Source of the DNA: Scilla litardierei
Taxonomy: Eukaryota > Streptophyta > Magnoliopsida > Asparagales > Asparagaceae
DNA length: 64,000 nt
Direction: 5' to 3'
Assembly: GCA_030789695.1 (NCBI GenBank)
Contig: CM061133.1
Coordinates: 92,975,248-93,039,247 of the forward strand
Part shown: in pieces, positions 1 through 10,210 of the stretch
Numbering within the stretch: the stretch's first letter is position 1
How the letters are laid out: each line of letters starts with the position of its first letter
Notes under the pieces: model-generated
Seen by the model: only the letters and a program-made list of their open reading frames with translations
Databases searched by the model: none
Told to the model about the DNA's origin: nothing
Translations under genes and position numbers: made by a program

Positions 1-757
1 GAAGCGAAGTCCTTTAATGAAAATTAATTATAACAATTAGAATTTAAAAATCATTTAAAGGACTACCCTAATCAGGAATTAGGTCTTAATATTGTTGTTA
101 ATGATTTATTAAAACATAGCATGTCATTAAAATTTAAGTAATAAATTTTAATCATTTTTAATGGCTAACCTAAAGGGTTGTCTTGTGTTATCAATAAGGG
201 ACAAGATAAAAAAGCCATTAAAATAAAGCTACACTAATTTATCGCATAAAGATAGTGCACAACTATTTAACATTTAAATATACTAAGTTTATCGCATAAA
301 CAATTTTTGCATGCAAACATAAATTTAACAATTAAATTTAAAACATGATTTTTAAATTATTTTATTTTTATCTCATAAAAATTTAATTTTAAAATCATAA
401 ATTTGCATGCTACTTAAAAAAAAAAATTTATCGCATAAAAATTTTAATCTTTAAAATCAGTTTTAAAATTATCTCATAAAATTAAAACATCATTTTAAAA
501 ACTTTCAAGCTTAAAAATTTATCAAATAAAAATTTTAGGCAATTTAAACTTATCGCATAAATTTTAAAAGATTTAAAATTGGTTTTAAAAATTATCACAT
601 AAATTTTAAAATTTCATTTTAAAAAATTTCCATGTTCAAAATTTATAAAAAATGATTTTTTGAACATCTAAAACATTTTTAAAAAACTTTTGAAAGTATT
701 TAAAAGCATTAACACGTTTAATCAAATCGCAGTACCTAGATCGCTACGCAAACCTAG
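1..757 (-). repeat. AT-rich leader of copia-like element H with repeated TTTATCGCATAAA
   Basis: This stretch lies just inside the primer site of element H, so on the minus strand it is the 5' leader or start of the internal region. I see no coding region. It holds eight copies of an imperfect palindrome with consensus TTTATCGCATAAA, starting near 238, 288, 367, 427, 468, 518, 549 and 591. The arms (TTTAT and ATAAA) vary less than the CGC/CTC/CAC/CAA centre. Spacing is irregular (about 31-79 bp), so it is not a simple tandem satellite. The function is unknown. Confidence 0.6.
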
Positions 758-769
758 GCTCTGATACCA
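758..769 (-). other. Primer binding site (initiator tRNA-Met type), element H
   Basis: The minus strand reads TGGTATCAGAGC one base inside the LTR edge at 771. This is the usual plant initiator tRNA-Met primer site. It fixes the orientation: the LTR at 771-3275 is the 5' LTR of a minus-strand element whose body lies left of the window. Confidence 0.85.
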
Positions 770-1408
770 CTGTTGGGGAATTGGCGGTCCCTTAGGGCAC
801 AAAAACTCTATGCCCGTCCTAAGTCGGACGGAACATAGACACAAAAACATTTGCAGCGGAAGAAAAACTAGTTAATCTAAATTAACATGCAGTTAAAACC
901 TTTTTAACTTAGCCCTAAGGTCCAAGACCCTATGCCAAGATCTATGCCGACTTGGGATGGGTCTGACCATCCCAAGAAGGATCTAGCCTACTGCGATTAA
1001 ACTAAACTAATGCTAATAATACTTTAACCACATACCCGGAATCTCAGCCCTGGAGCAGGCGAGATGTTCCGCGCCGTCTTCCGAGCTGCTCCCGTCCCAC
1101 TCCGAGCCGCTCCTTTGAACCGCTCCCCGAACCGCTCCTCGAACCGCCCGCATCCCGAGACGATCAATCCCCGTGCCGCCGAGCCAACCACGCGCCGAAG
1201 AAAGTTTCACGCGAGTGAAACCTCCGCCAAGATTTCAGATTCAGAATCCGAACTCCTTTGTGGCTTTGCTAGAGCCCACAGGAGTAAGGCAGAATTTTAG
1301 GGAGATAGAGAAATATTTATTTAAGCTTAGATCCGAGCGTGCTCCAACATTTACGAGAGCCGCTCAGATCTAGAGCTTGGGACGAGTTTTGAGAAAGGGG
1401 GGAGACCC

Positions 1409-1460
1409 CTATTTATATAGGCGGCGGACTCTCCCCATTTCTCAAAATCCGATGTGGGAC
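1409..1460 (-). promoter_or_regulatory. LTR promoter with snRNA-type USE and TATA box (element H)
   Basis: On the minus strand GTCCCACATCGG (1460-1449) matches the plant snRNA upstream sequence element RTCCCACATCG. It is followed after 28 bp by the TATA box CTATATAAATAG (1420-1409). In plant snRNA genes the USE-TATA distance separates Pol II from Pol III promoters; 28 bp lies between the usual values. The arrangement is seen directly; promoter activity is inferred. Confidence 0.65.
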
Positions 1461-1764
1461 TAAATAATTGGGTTAGTTAAAATCAAGTTAGTTTGCACTT
1501 CACAAAGTGCAAACTTCCGTGAATTTTAACTCACTCACCGTTGAGCTTCAGGATCGATACAACCTATCAATACGACAAGCGTTCAACGGTGAACGCATAG
1601 GAAAAAACCGTTCGTCAATCGGAGTTCGTTTGACCCTCCAATTGACCATCCAAAGATTAGCCCAAGAGTCAATTTTCGCAAAACTGCAGCCGTCAAGATG
1701 ATTCTGCCTAGGGTTCGCAACCCTAGGCGTGTGGGGCCCACCAGGGGCCCCACAGCCTCAATCT

Positions 1765-1965
1765 GCGCGCGCAACACAGCCTGGGCAGAGCCCAGGGCGC
1801 GCCTGGGCTCGCCCAGGCGCCTGGGCGCGCCCAGGCCTGCGCCTGGGCAGAGCCCAGGCCTGCGCCTGGGCTAAGCCCAGGCCGAGCCTGGGCTAAGCCC
1901 AGGCTTGTGCCTGGCTAGCCCAGGCAGCGCCTGGGCTAGGCCAGGCAGCCTGTTCTGCCTGGGCC
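1765..1965. repeat. GC-rich cluster of GCCTGGGC / GCCCAGGC inverted repeats
   Basis: About 200 bp are built from alternating GCCTGGGC and GCCCAGGC blocks separated by 2-6 bases, so neighbouring blocks can pair as 8-bp stems. The island lies within the H LTR, on the upstream side of the TATA box at 1409-1420. Surrounding LTR sequence is far less GC-rich. It parallels the dyad clusters in the other elements but with a different motif. Confidence 0.75.
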
Positions 1966-3275
1966 TGACTTGGTCTGATGCTTTGGGCTGTTTTGGCTCT
2001 AACTTGAGCATTTGGCGTTCGATTTGGACGCCGTTTGAACCTGGGTTTAGACCGGGACATTCACGTCTTACCCGTGAACTTTTCCTTACGTTTATTTTAT
2101 TAAATATTGTATTAAACAATTTAATACGCATTTAATCGCTTTTGCATCAAATGCAAAGAAGTCCCTAATCTAAGCTTAAATTACCATATTGCATCAAATG
2201 CATTTATCTCTTCTTTTGCATCAAATGCAAATATTCTCCCTAACTATTTTCTACCTATTACTAGACGAAGCGTTGCACTCTGTGTGAGACCCTACAGCCT
2301 GACCCTTACAACAGGTTGGGCTCGAAGCCCTATACGGCAGTGACCACGAGCAGTGGTTGCCGTCCCTGCTTCAGGAATCATCATTATGTGGTTGACTCAT
2401 TGACATGAGTATTGTCGGGACCACCTGACTGTTTCCGTGATGAATTCCGTAGTTATAGTCTCTTCGTCTTAAATATGTCGTGTAGATCAAGTCTAGGGTA
2501 CGGTCAAACTGTCAACCCCAATAACTTGACTCCGGTTAGTTTCTATCGATCTTTAGTCAACTAATGTTGGACTTCTTCCAACATACTCTGCGCAGAGTTT
2601 TTACTAAAGACCGAACTAACTCTACGACACTAACTCCCATTGACCGGGAGAGACGAATCCTCTCTTGGTCATTACTCGCCTCGTACGTTTCAAGTGACAC
2701 CCAATCAAAAGACCTTTCGACAGGCATTGCCTCGAAGCTAGGTCAGTTGATATAAGTGGCACCGTTCACACACAGGTTTGTCAAAATGACCTCAAGTCAA
2801 AAGACCAACTATCCTATCATCACTCAGAGTTATCACTGACAGATTGGTCAATATAACCATATGATAACTCTAGTGGATCGTTCAGTGAACTCATTCTAAT
2901 GAGCACATGTGTCTCGTCTTTGACTTCGCCAAGTCAAGCGATCATGAGATCATCGCCACCGCTAAACGGTGAAGACTAAGACACAATGGTCTATCCGATG
3001 TTTCGATATCCTTGTCTCGAAACATCTACGACCACGAACCATTTCAGACTTATGCTACAGACGGTCAAACGTTTCTCCATGATCGAGATACTCATCTCGA
3101 TACCCGTTTGACCTTGCATAAAGTCTCAGGACTTTACCTAAGTTGATATCTAATGTTGACTACATTACAAAATGACTTAGAAAAATTATTACCAAACAGC
3201 TTACTGTTATTTCGAACAAGATGTTTGTGCTATTCACACAGGAATAAATGGCCTCGAGGGCACCATATTCCTACA

Positions 3276-3395
3276 ATTCTAAGGTGGGTAGGATGTCAAA
3301 GTCGCTTTTCGGTCGTACGTTTTCGTGCGCGTACTTTCCTGTCGTACGCATATTTTTAGTTGCCTCTTCTTGTATCACAAACGTGCGATGTGATA
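3276..3395. other. Short spacer between H and S
   Basis: This is 120 bp between the H LTR and the S LTR. It begins with ATTCT, the possible target duplication of H. I see nothing else in it. Confidence 0.4.
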
Positions 3396-6078
3396 TGTCG
3401 TCGTGACCCTCTGCGAGAGTAGTTAATTGTGGGATTTTTAGTGAATGTCATTTCAAGGGTCGTTCTCCTACAAATCAGCTTTGATTGAAGGGGTGTCGTA
3501 ACTTTAGACTTCTTCGTTTGATCTTATTATTTTTAGTTCCGTTTTCCATTACCCTAGCTCGTGACCGTTCTTCTTAGTCTCGGCTCTCTCGTCGACATGG
3601 TCGTCCCAGTATATTTCTTATAATTATCGGACACCTCTAGACCCACTATTTCACCTAATTACTTTCAAATCTTTAAATAGCCTAGATTAATTCTGAATTA
3701 AAACCCTAATTAAATCACCTAGGGTTTCCCTACATTTCATATAAAATAATTCCCTAGTCTATCTACACCCTAAGTCTACCCTCCCCCTCTCACACCATCT
3801 CTCTCTCCAATCAAGCCTAAGTGTACCCCTATCTAACCCCACATAGCAAATAACCCCTCATTGTTTTAATACTCACGCATCAGCAACCCTAGGTCACAAA
3901 GCCAGCCGCCACCCCCTTAAACTCACACACCCCTCACAGCCGTCGCCCTCCTCTGCTCTGGCCACCCTTGTCATCACCTCCGACCACCCCTTCGGCCACC
4001 ACGCAAACCCCCATCTCCTTCCTCTCCTCCCCATCACAAAAACTGCCCATCGTCCCTTAAAAACAACCGCCCAGCCCCTTATAAACGCCGGCCATCCCCT
4101 ATGACAGCTCAGCCACCCATCCTACCCCCTTCGGCCAGCCACCCCCAACTCCCAGGCCGCCGGCCATCCCCAAACCCCACAACAGTTAGCCGACAGCCCC
4201 TCAAAAATGCCATTGCTGCAACCTTAGACCCCTTGAAGCTTGCCACATCACCCTTAGCCGCAACCAGCTGCCTGCCGCCATTACCCAATGGATCCAGCCA
4301 TCTAAACCTCTGGCCAAGCCTCCTCATCAACCGCACGCATCCACATGGCCTGTCGATCTCCAAAACCCCCATCTCCTCTCAAAAATCTGCAAACAGCCCT
4401 ATATGCCCATACAAAACTGCCGAACACCACAAAACAGCCCCTATTCTGCTTGTTGAGCCCTAGGCTGTGCCATTGTCGTGCACAACTTGACAACGAGCCC
4501 AGATCCCCTTGATCGCTACCCCTGCCATTCATCCACCTCTCGCGGCCATCTCCGTGCCATGCTACTTCCCCTAGTAGTCTCTGTCATGGCCGTAAGTCGT
4601 AGACGTCGCCGTACCTAGCTTATTGTCGGAGTCCAACACCTGACGTCGCTACCCGACGTCAGTATAGGTCTCGCGTCGTGTTAAGGTATACCTGAACCGT
4701 AGGAACCCACGTCCACCTGTTAACAAGATTAAAAACTGTGATTTCATTGTTTGGATTAACTCACTAATCGAAGATAATAATATGGGACTGTAGGTTGGAT
4801 GTTTGATTTGGGACACATAGGAAGTTCTGGACTCCGCTAAATTGGGACTTGCAGCACGTCTCTAGCAGGAAAGTGAAACTTGCACAGTAATTTGTTAGGC
4901 CATGTTTTAGGCCATTTTGTAAAATTGTGTAAAAGAGACTAGGCGGTGAAATGATAGTCGCCTAGACGACCATATTTGATCTAGCTTGACAACGAAGCTA
5001 GATCCGACACCCTTGCAATGCTATCATTTCATGCCGTATGTCACTTTTAAATTCAAATTAAATGTACGCACTTTTAATTGCTTATTTCCATGTTCATGCA
5101 TCTTGCCATGCCATTTCATGCATCAACTTGCTTTATCATGAATGTGTAGTATACACTACTTTTAAAATGTAAGATGCGGCGAATTAGATTTTGACTCCTA
5201 CATATTGATTGAGGCTAGGCACCTGCATGTCGGGTACAACCTTATGCCAAACCAAAAACACTTCCTGGCTCGTGATCCAGAAGCGAGCACAGTGTTGTTG
5301 GTGAAAACCCAACGCTTGATACACGTGGAGGGGTAGGGTTAAAGGATCACTTGAGCATAGAAGTTTCCCCGTACAGCCACTTCAGCCAAAAGGCGGAAAT
5401 CCTGTGCACATCGTGAATACAAGTTAATCATGAATATTATTTAGTAGTTCTTGCTACGACGTGTCGTGCATTGCAAGTATCATGTTCTTTTAACTGCTGC
5501 ATTAATTGAAATACTATGACATGTCATCTCATTTTAGAACTGCTAGTTGTATTCTTTTACTTTACGTTTCCTTGCACAGAAGTCTCCCTTTGCCTTTTGT
5601 ATATTTTTGTTGACATGTGCCCTTTTCTCTTTGGGTGTCACATGTCAGGTTTAGAGTCTGAGTTTGTTACTGACGACAGTTTGCTGAAGTCCAGTGCGAG
5701 AACACCGGAGTTCCACCCTTAGTCTCAGCTGGTGAATTTCTCTTAGATGTTGTTTACTTTCCTAGTAGCTGATGTTAGGTTGTTCAGTGCGTAGCACTAT
5801 TACTTGTTTTAGTTTCGGCCATGCTTAGCCTTCTTTTTTCAGAATCTGTATTTCTTTATGACTATCTCTGTAAGTTTGGAATTAAATCTGTGGATGTTGA
5901 ATGTTGGATAATTTTTATTATCTATCCATATTTATTATTATTGTTGTTTCGTCGTAATGCAAAGAACCTGCTAATGGATTAAATTACCAGACGCTTATCA
6001 GACTGTAGCCTCACAGCTCCAAGTCTGAGCGGACCTCTTCACGTCTCGCCTTCCATACTTGGGAAGCGGGGCATGACA
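3396..6078 (+). mobile_element. Element S: probable solo LTR of a chromovirus-type gypsy element
   Basis: The segment begins TGTCGTCGTGACCC and ends GGGGCATGACA, inverted termini typical of Tekay/Del-type chromovirus LTRs. A TATA-like CATATAAAATAA lies near 3738-3749, followed by C-rich sequence (3780-4560). Phrases such as GGCTAGGCACCTGCATGTCGGGTAC near 5213 and the block at 5690-5740 match what I know of such LTRs. No primer site follows and no polypurine tract precedes, so it looks solo. I see no target duplication (TGATA left, ACAGG right), so the borders are tentative. The C-rich frame at 4101-4463 is low complexity and not a gene. Confidence 0.5.
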
Positions 6079-6079
6079 A

Positions 6080-7029
6080 CAGGTGTCACAAAAATCTGAA
6101 CAACAGAACAAGGTTGAGGAGTTTATGGATACGCAAAAGAAGATCAATGCTAAATTGTTAGCATGCCAAAAGAATCTCAACACTATTGTTGCACCGTTGG
6201 CAGAACAAATGACTCAGTTGGCTAGAGCTTATAATCAATTAACAGAATAACCGGAAGTGAACCCAAGGAGCAACACCGGACACATTAATGCAGTGGTTGC
6301 AGTGACTACTAGAGGCAGGAAGGATACAACACCTGTCATGATTCAAGATCCAACTTCCAAACATACTATCCCGGTTGAGACCGAAGAAGATAAAGAAGCT
6401 GAGGGACCCACATTGGTCGTTGATGGAGATGATGTTGCTGAAAATATTGAGCCACAGAAAGAGAGAGTATACATGCCACCCATTCGATTTCCCTAACGGT
6501 TGGCGAAAGCTAAGTTGGAGAAGAAGTTTACTTGCTTTCTGGAGTATCTGAGAGGTATTAGCTTGAATATTCCATTCCTAGATGCCAACATAGATATCCC
6601 GTCATATGCCAAGTTTCTGAAAGACTTAATAATGGGACAAAAAACGATAGAGAAGATTATGCTATCTTAGCAACGGACATGTTCTGTCAATGAGGACAAG
6701 AGGACAAAGAAGCTCAAGGACACCGATATCTTCAGAATTCTATACACATTAGGTGGAGTCCCCCCTACAGAATGATTTAGTTGATTTGGGAGCGAGCATC
6801 AGTCTTATGCCCCTTACCATAGTAACGAAATTGAATAACAGGACCGATCGGAAGCCAATCGACATGAAGATACAACTTGCTGACGAACGCATTACTAGGC
6901 TGGTTGGTATAGCTGAATATGTGACATTGCAGATATCGAGCAGACTTTGCGTACCATGTGACTTTGTCATTATGGCGTAAAGGAAGTCGGTGATACATCG
7001 CTTATACTTGGATGGAATTTCTTGGCCAC
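6080..7029 (+). pseudogene. Athila-type gag C-terminus and N-terminal half of protease (element D)
   Basis: The frame opens with the coiled-coil-like region at the end of gag (EEFMDTQKKIN...), then PEVNPR, a phrase shared with A and C, then an acidic linker and the conserved block ending in PSYAKFLKDL. The retropepsin follows, with an intact DLGAS active-site motif near 6783-6797 and the strand containing CDFVIM. Numerous stops and frameshifts break it (for example after TE at 6249 and FP at 6496). The protease stops in mid-domain at 7029 where A inserted. The second half resumes at 17497, after the duplicated GCCAC. Confidence 0.75.
7025..7029. other. Target-site duplication GCCAC, left copy (element A)
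   Basis: GCCAC immediately precedes the TGACAT terminus of A and is repeated at 17492-17496 immediately after the other terminus. Five bases is normal for LTR retrotransposons. The repeat fixes both ends of A and shows that it transposed into D. Confidence 0.9.
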
Positions 7030-8559
7030 TGACATCCCCTAGATTTGAGCATACAAGTGCAATAGGATCGGAGATACCCGATTTAAATATTTATACAGCA
7101 AGCGCACGATGTTGTAGTGTGGCTTGGGGGTCGAATTCAGGGAGGCGTGTGTGTGCTTGTGTCAATAAGGAACCGGTTCACCCAATGGGTAAGCTAGCCC
7201 GAATGATCGGTGGGTTGTCACAAAATATTGGATATGATTGATAAACGATATAAAAGGAAACCTAGGACTCTGGTTTCCACCCTATCATTTATCCTCTCTA
7301 TTACGACCGAAGGGTAGGAATTCGATTGGATTTTAGGGTTTAGTGGTGAGACATTGCCTCTATGAGTGATACATATCGTCCCATGGGCCCGATATTCCGG
7401 TCAGTACCCAGGATGATACACTAGGTCTACCCAGGTTCGGTCGGTGGGCATTCCCATGTCCATTAACACCAACCAACTCCGGGAGCACTAAGCTCACTAC
7501 GATTACTCAAAACATCTCATCCTGCCGTTCCCACGCGCTAGGATTCAATATCTACGCTAGGGGTGTGAGCTGTGGCTAGGGAGTCAACCGCCAAGTTTAT
7601 TCCCCCTTGGCCCGATGGTAAGAGGCGGTCTGTCTCCTGCCAATGACAATGACACACCCCTCGTAACCATCTAAATTCCTAAACCCTATCGAAATCCTAT
7701 TCCTATGGTTGTTCTAGGGAGAAGCCATGAAGGGGTTTCCACCAAAATCCCAGATTAGGGAACTACTCACGATTCATAGCAGAAACACAATCTAAATGAA
7801 ATTCAACGGTAGAAATCTTGATCACGCAATAGAAAACAATTGCTAGCAATGATATTATTACTATATTAAAGTTTCAAGATAATTGGAACACTTACAAGAT
7901 TCAATAAAATTCCAGCCGTCGCAACCCATGAAAAAGACAGAAAAATAACAACTTTCGTTTCTAAAAACCTTAGGTCAACTATATATAGAAAACGAGGTCA
8001 CTTGATCGGTTGAAGCATCAACCGATCAGGTGAGCTGAACATCACTTTTGCCATCGGGCTTCAGATGCTTCAACCGGACGTTGAGCTGAGCGGGTGGCGT
8101 GACCGGTTCAAGAATTGGGGAGATGCGGCTACAGATGAACCGATCGGGTGATATGTCACCTGATCGGTTGGAATTAAGCCCAAAAGACAGAGAGCTATAT
8201 CGGTTTCACCCGATCAGCGAACCGATCGGGTGAGCTACTCTTCACTTCAGCTCCTGTCCGGGTCGGACACGCGTGCATCAACCGATCGGGTGGCTGTGTC
8301 CACCCGATCGGTTGAGGGCTGAAACTTGGTTTTCTTCGTCGTTTGGCCCTCTGGATCACGCGTGACTCCTCCCGTTGCTTTGGGGACTCATGATATCTTT
8401 TTTATATGTCCCCAATGCTGGAAATTCCTGCATTTGCACAAAAACACGGAGAAAGTGAAAAGATGCAAAAAATACGAAAGAACGGATACGAAACGATGGA
8501 AAACAACGGAAAATCACAAAGAAGACGTTCGTGAATATATAAAATATAAACGCACGTCA
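7030..8559 (-). repeat. 3' LTR of element A (left copy)
   Basis: This 1530-bp LTR runs from TGACATCCCC to CGCACGTCA and closely matches the 1529-bp copy at 15963-17491. On the minus strand U3 begins at 8559. A cluster of dyad sites lies at about 7996-8316, and a TATA box CTATATATAG at about 7979-7988 lies immediately downstream of the cluster. One inverted pair at 8278-8315 has perfect 16-bp arms around a 6-base spacer. Confidence 0.9.
7996..8316. repeat. Cluster of CCGATCGG-centred dyad sites in the A 3' LTR
   Basis: At least eight sites of the form (T)CACCCGATCGGTTGA, in either orientation, occur in 320 bp. They are arranged mostly as inverted pairs with centres 18-22 bp apart, for example AACCGATCGGGTGA then tatg then TCACCTGATCGGTT near 8139-8170. 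Each core CCGATCGG is itself palindromic and contains two CpG dinucleotides. The cluster sits directly upstream of the minus-strand TATA box. Confidence 0.85.
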
Positions 8560-8598
8560 AAATCCCCAAAGCTGAACCGTTCCTCGTCCTCGAGGTAG
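8560..8598 (-). other. Polypurine tract and AGGA-loop hairpin (element A)
   Basis: On the minus strand AGCTTTGGGGATTT directly precedes the 3' LTR and is the expected plus-strand primer. Just upstream is CCTCG-AGGA-CGAGG, a short stem with an AGGA loop. The same pair of features precedes the 3' LTR in B, C and D. Confidence 0.8.
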
Positions 8599-9268
8599 AC
8601 GAGTGAGAGTAGGAGCTCGAAGGGGAAAAATAGAGAGAGATAGAAAGAGAAAGAAAAATCCTAAATCACCCGTCGGAGCCAACAAAATCAAACACGCCAC
8701 ACTAAACAAGCATACGACAAAACACATCACTAAACCAAGAAAATATGAGTCCAAACAAGTGTCGTGGGCCCACGCGATGAAGTGTGAATGAGTGTGATCG
8801 TGTGCTAGTAGACGATGTTACTATCTACATTGTGCAATAGAGCTCCATATACACATACCCAAGGAATAACCCAAATATCAATTCAATTCGAAATTGCGGT
8901 GAATAGTATCTCAAGCATGCATGAGAAGAGTATAAGAATAGAAGCATATCATGCATCGGGGACTCCACAGCTAGGAACTAGGAAATCACCACACTATCGC
9001 CTAGATAATCGCTAGAAAGTTCCTATGCCAAGTGTGTTCGAAAACGATGGAGGTTGAGAAGGTGTGGAGTAGAACACTCGGTGCAAATTCTCGCCTTCCC
9101 TTTATTCTCGGTAGATAGGAAAAATATTCACACAGGAATTTTTTTTTGGGTTTTGGGTATTTGTATTTTTTTTAAATTTTTGGCTATACTTATTTTTTCT
9201 TTTCTCTTTTCTTTTCTTTTTGGGTTTTCTTTTCTCTTTTTTTTTTTGGATTTTTGGGCTATACATTT

Positions 9269-9299
9269 GTGTACTCTCCCAAGTGGGAGAACGGTACAC
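9269..9299. other. Stem-loop with TCTCCCA-AG-TGGGAGA core
   Basis: GTGTAC pairs with GTACAC and TCTCCCA with TGGGAGA, with a 3-base bulge and a 2-base loop, giving about 13 base pairs. The same sequence and structure occur in C at 58048-58078. It borders the A/G-rich tract in both elements. The function is unknown. Confidence 0.7.
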
Positions 9300-9446
9300 G
9301 ACGAGGGGATTTGCACCAAGTAAACTAAAAAAGAAATCGGAATCTAAACACTTGGGCAAAGGAGATATTTCTCGCAGATCAGAGCATAAGCTAAATGGGT
9401 TATCCCAGTCCTATTTGTGGAATCCCGCAAATGCGAATTGAAGCAT

Positions 9447-9448
<2 letters not shown>

Positions 9449-9499
<51 letters not shown>
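9449..9499. repeat. (TA)n microsatellite
   Basis: About 25 uninterrupted TA units. C has only a short ATATATAT at the matching position (near 58232), so the array expanded in A. Confidence 0.95.
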
Positions 9500-9501
<2 letters not shown>

Positions 9502-9865
9502 TGCATATAGAAGCAGACAGTAGAAGCAAATACCACATATTCAAATCGAAGCATGATAATCTAGGGGTCAACCAGGGATATGTATATAAACCAAGATCAC
9601 AAAGTAGAAGCACACCAAATATCTAGCTACGACACACGACTCACACAAAAGTGAATCCACGAAACATGAAATGCAATAGGACTCGGCTTCCTAGGGTTAG
9701 TGAAAGTGATTATCGAAGCCATGCTAGGTCTGTGTGTAGTTTTGTGGCAATTCATCATATGGGGTCATCTTTAGGAGAGGGAGAATAAAAGATGAGAAGA
9801 AAAAGAAAAACACGATGAAAACGACTAAAAACGAGGAAAAGACACAACTGACGCACAAAGTGCGA

Positions 9866-9902
9866 CTCCCCCAAGCTGAAACTTGCATTGCCCTCATTGC
9901 AA
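9866..9902 (-). other. Internal AGCTTGGGGG plus AGGG-loop hairpin (element A)
   Basis: On the sense strand TTGCAATG-AGGG-CAATGCAA (one mismatch) is followed five bases later by AGCTTGGGGGAG. This repeats the hairpin-plus-polypurine arrangement found at the 3' LTR. Matching units lie in C (58611-58647), B (27029-27064) and, weaker, D (19856-19887). A further AGCTTGGGGGAA is at 10114-10125. Confidence 0.75.
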
Positions 9903-10210
9903 TAGTAGTAAATATGGGAGGGCAAAGAAAATGGGGGGAAGTACGCACCGACACAAAAATAATGAAAAACAAGAAAAACACACCAACGAAATAGAAAAAT
10001 AAAAAGAAGGAAAAAGAAACACACAAAATAAGAGATAGAAAAACACACCCAAACGACACATTTAACAGGCACACCTTAACGACATCATACGATAACACAC
10101 AGAAAAAATCGATTTCCCCCAAGCTGGACATGACAATGCTAGCAATATGATATGATCATGGTGATGCAGAAATATGCTAGGGGGAAGATCGAAAAAGAAA
10201 AAGAAAGAAA

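Larger units (their letters stand above)
771..3275 (-). repeat. 5' LTR of copia-like element H
   Basis: The LTR runs from TGTTGGGG at the primer-site side to CCTACA on the right, giving imperfect terminal inverted repeats. ATTCT at 3276-3280 would be the target duplication, but its partner is outside the window. Near the U3 end, 3201-3224 resembles the U3 of element F at 43415-43434 (both contain GAACAAGATGT), which supports a copia assignment. The LTR contains a USE/TATA promoter and a GC-rich island of palindromes, annotated separately. No coding region is supported in it; short frames here are incidental. Confidence 0.75.
8600..10210 (-). other. 3' untranslated region of element A with A/G-rich tract, hairpins and (TA)n
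   Basis: No convincing coding region. Read on the sense (minus) strand it contains a T-rich stretch (about 10080-9770), a hairpin next to AGCTTGGGGG (9902-9866), a (TA)n microsatellite (about 9449-9499), a stem-loop at 9269-9299 and an A/G-rich tract (about 9250-9138). Much of 8640-9070 and 9510-9580 matches element C, so the region is conserved despite being non-coding. A hydrophobic frame at 10131-9724 is probably a by-product of the T-rich composition. Confidence 0.7.

Noticed and set aside
4101..4463. A 120-codon proline/serine-rich plus-strand frame
   Set aside because: It lies in the C-rich transcribed part of the S LTR, has low complexity and no recognisable domain. The opposite strand is equally open.
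7996..8316. Palindromic repeats about 20 bp apart as a CRISPR-like array
   Set aside because: Sites vary, alternate in orientation, have no constant spacer length, and belong to a plant retrotransposon LTR.
9724..10131. Hydrophobic frames in A (9724-10131), B (26843-27037), C (58568-58861) and D (19712-20098) as possible env-like membrane proteins
   Set aside because: All sit in T-rich sense-strand sequence, which forces Phe/Leu/Ser codons. The only shared residues are encoded by the conserved hairpin and purine unit. I see no signal peptide, cysteine or glycosylation pattern.
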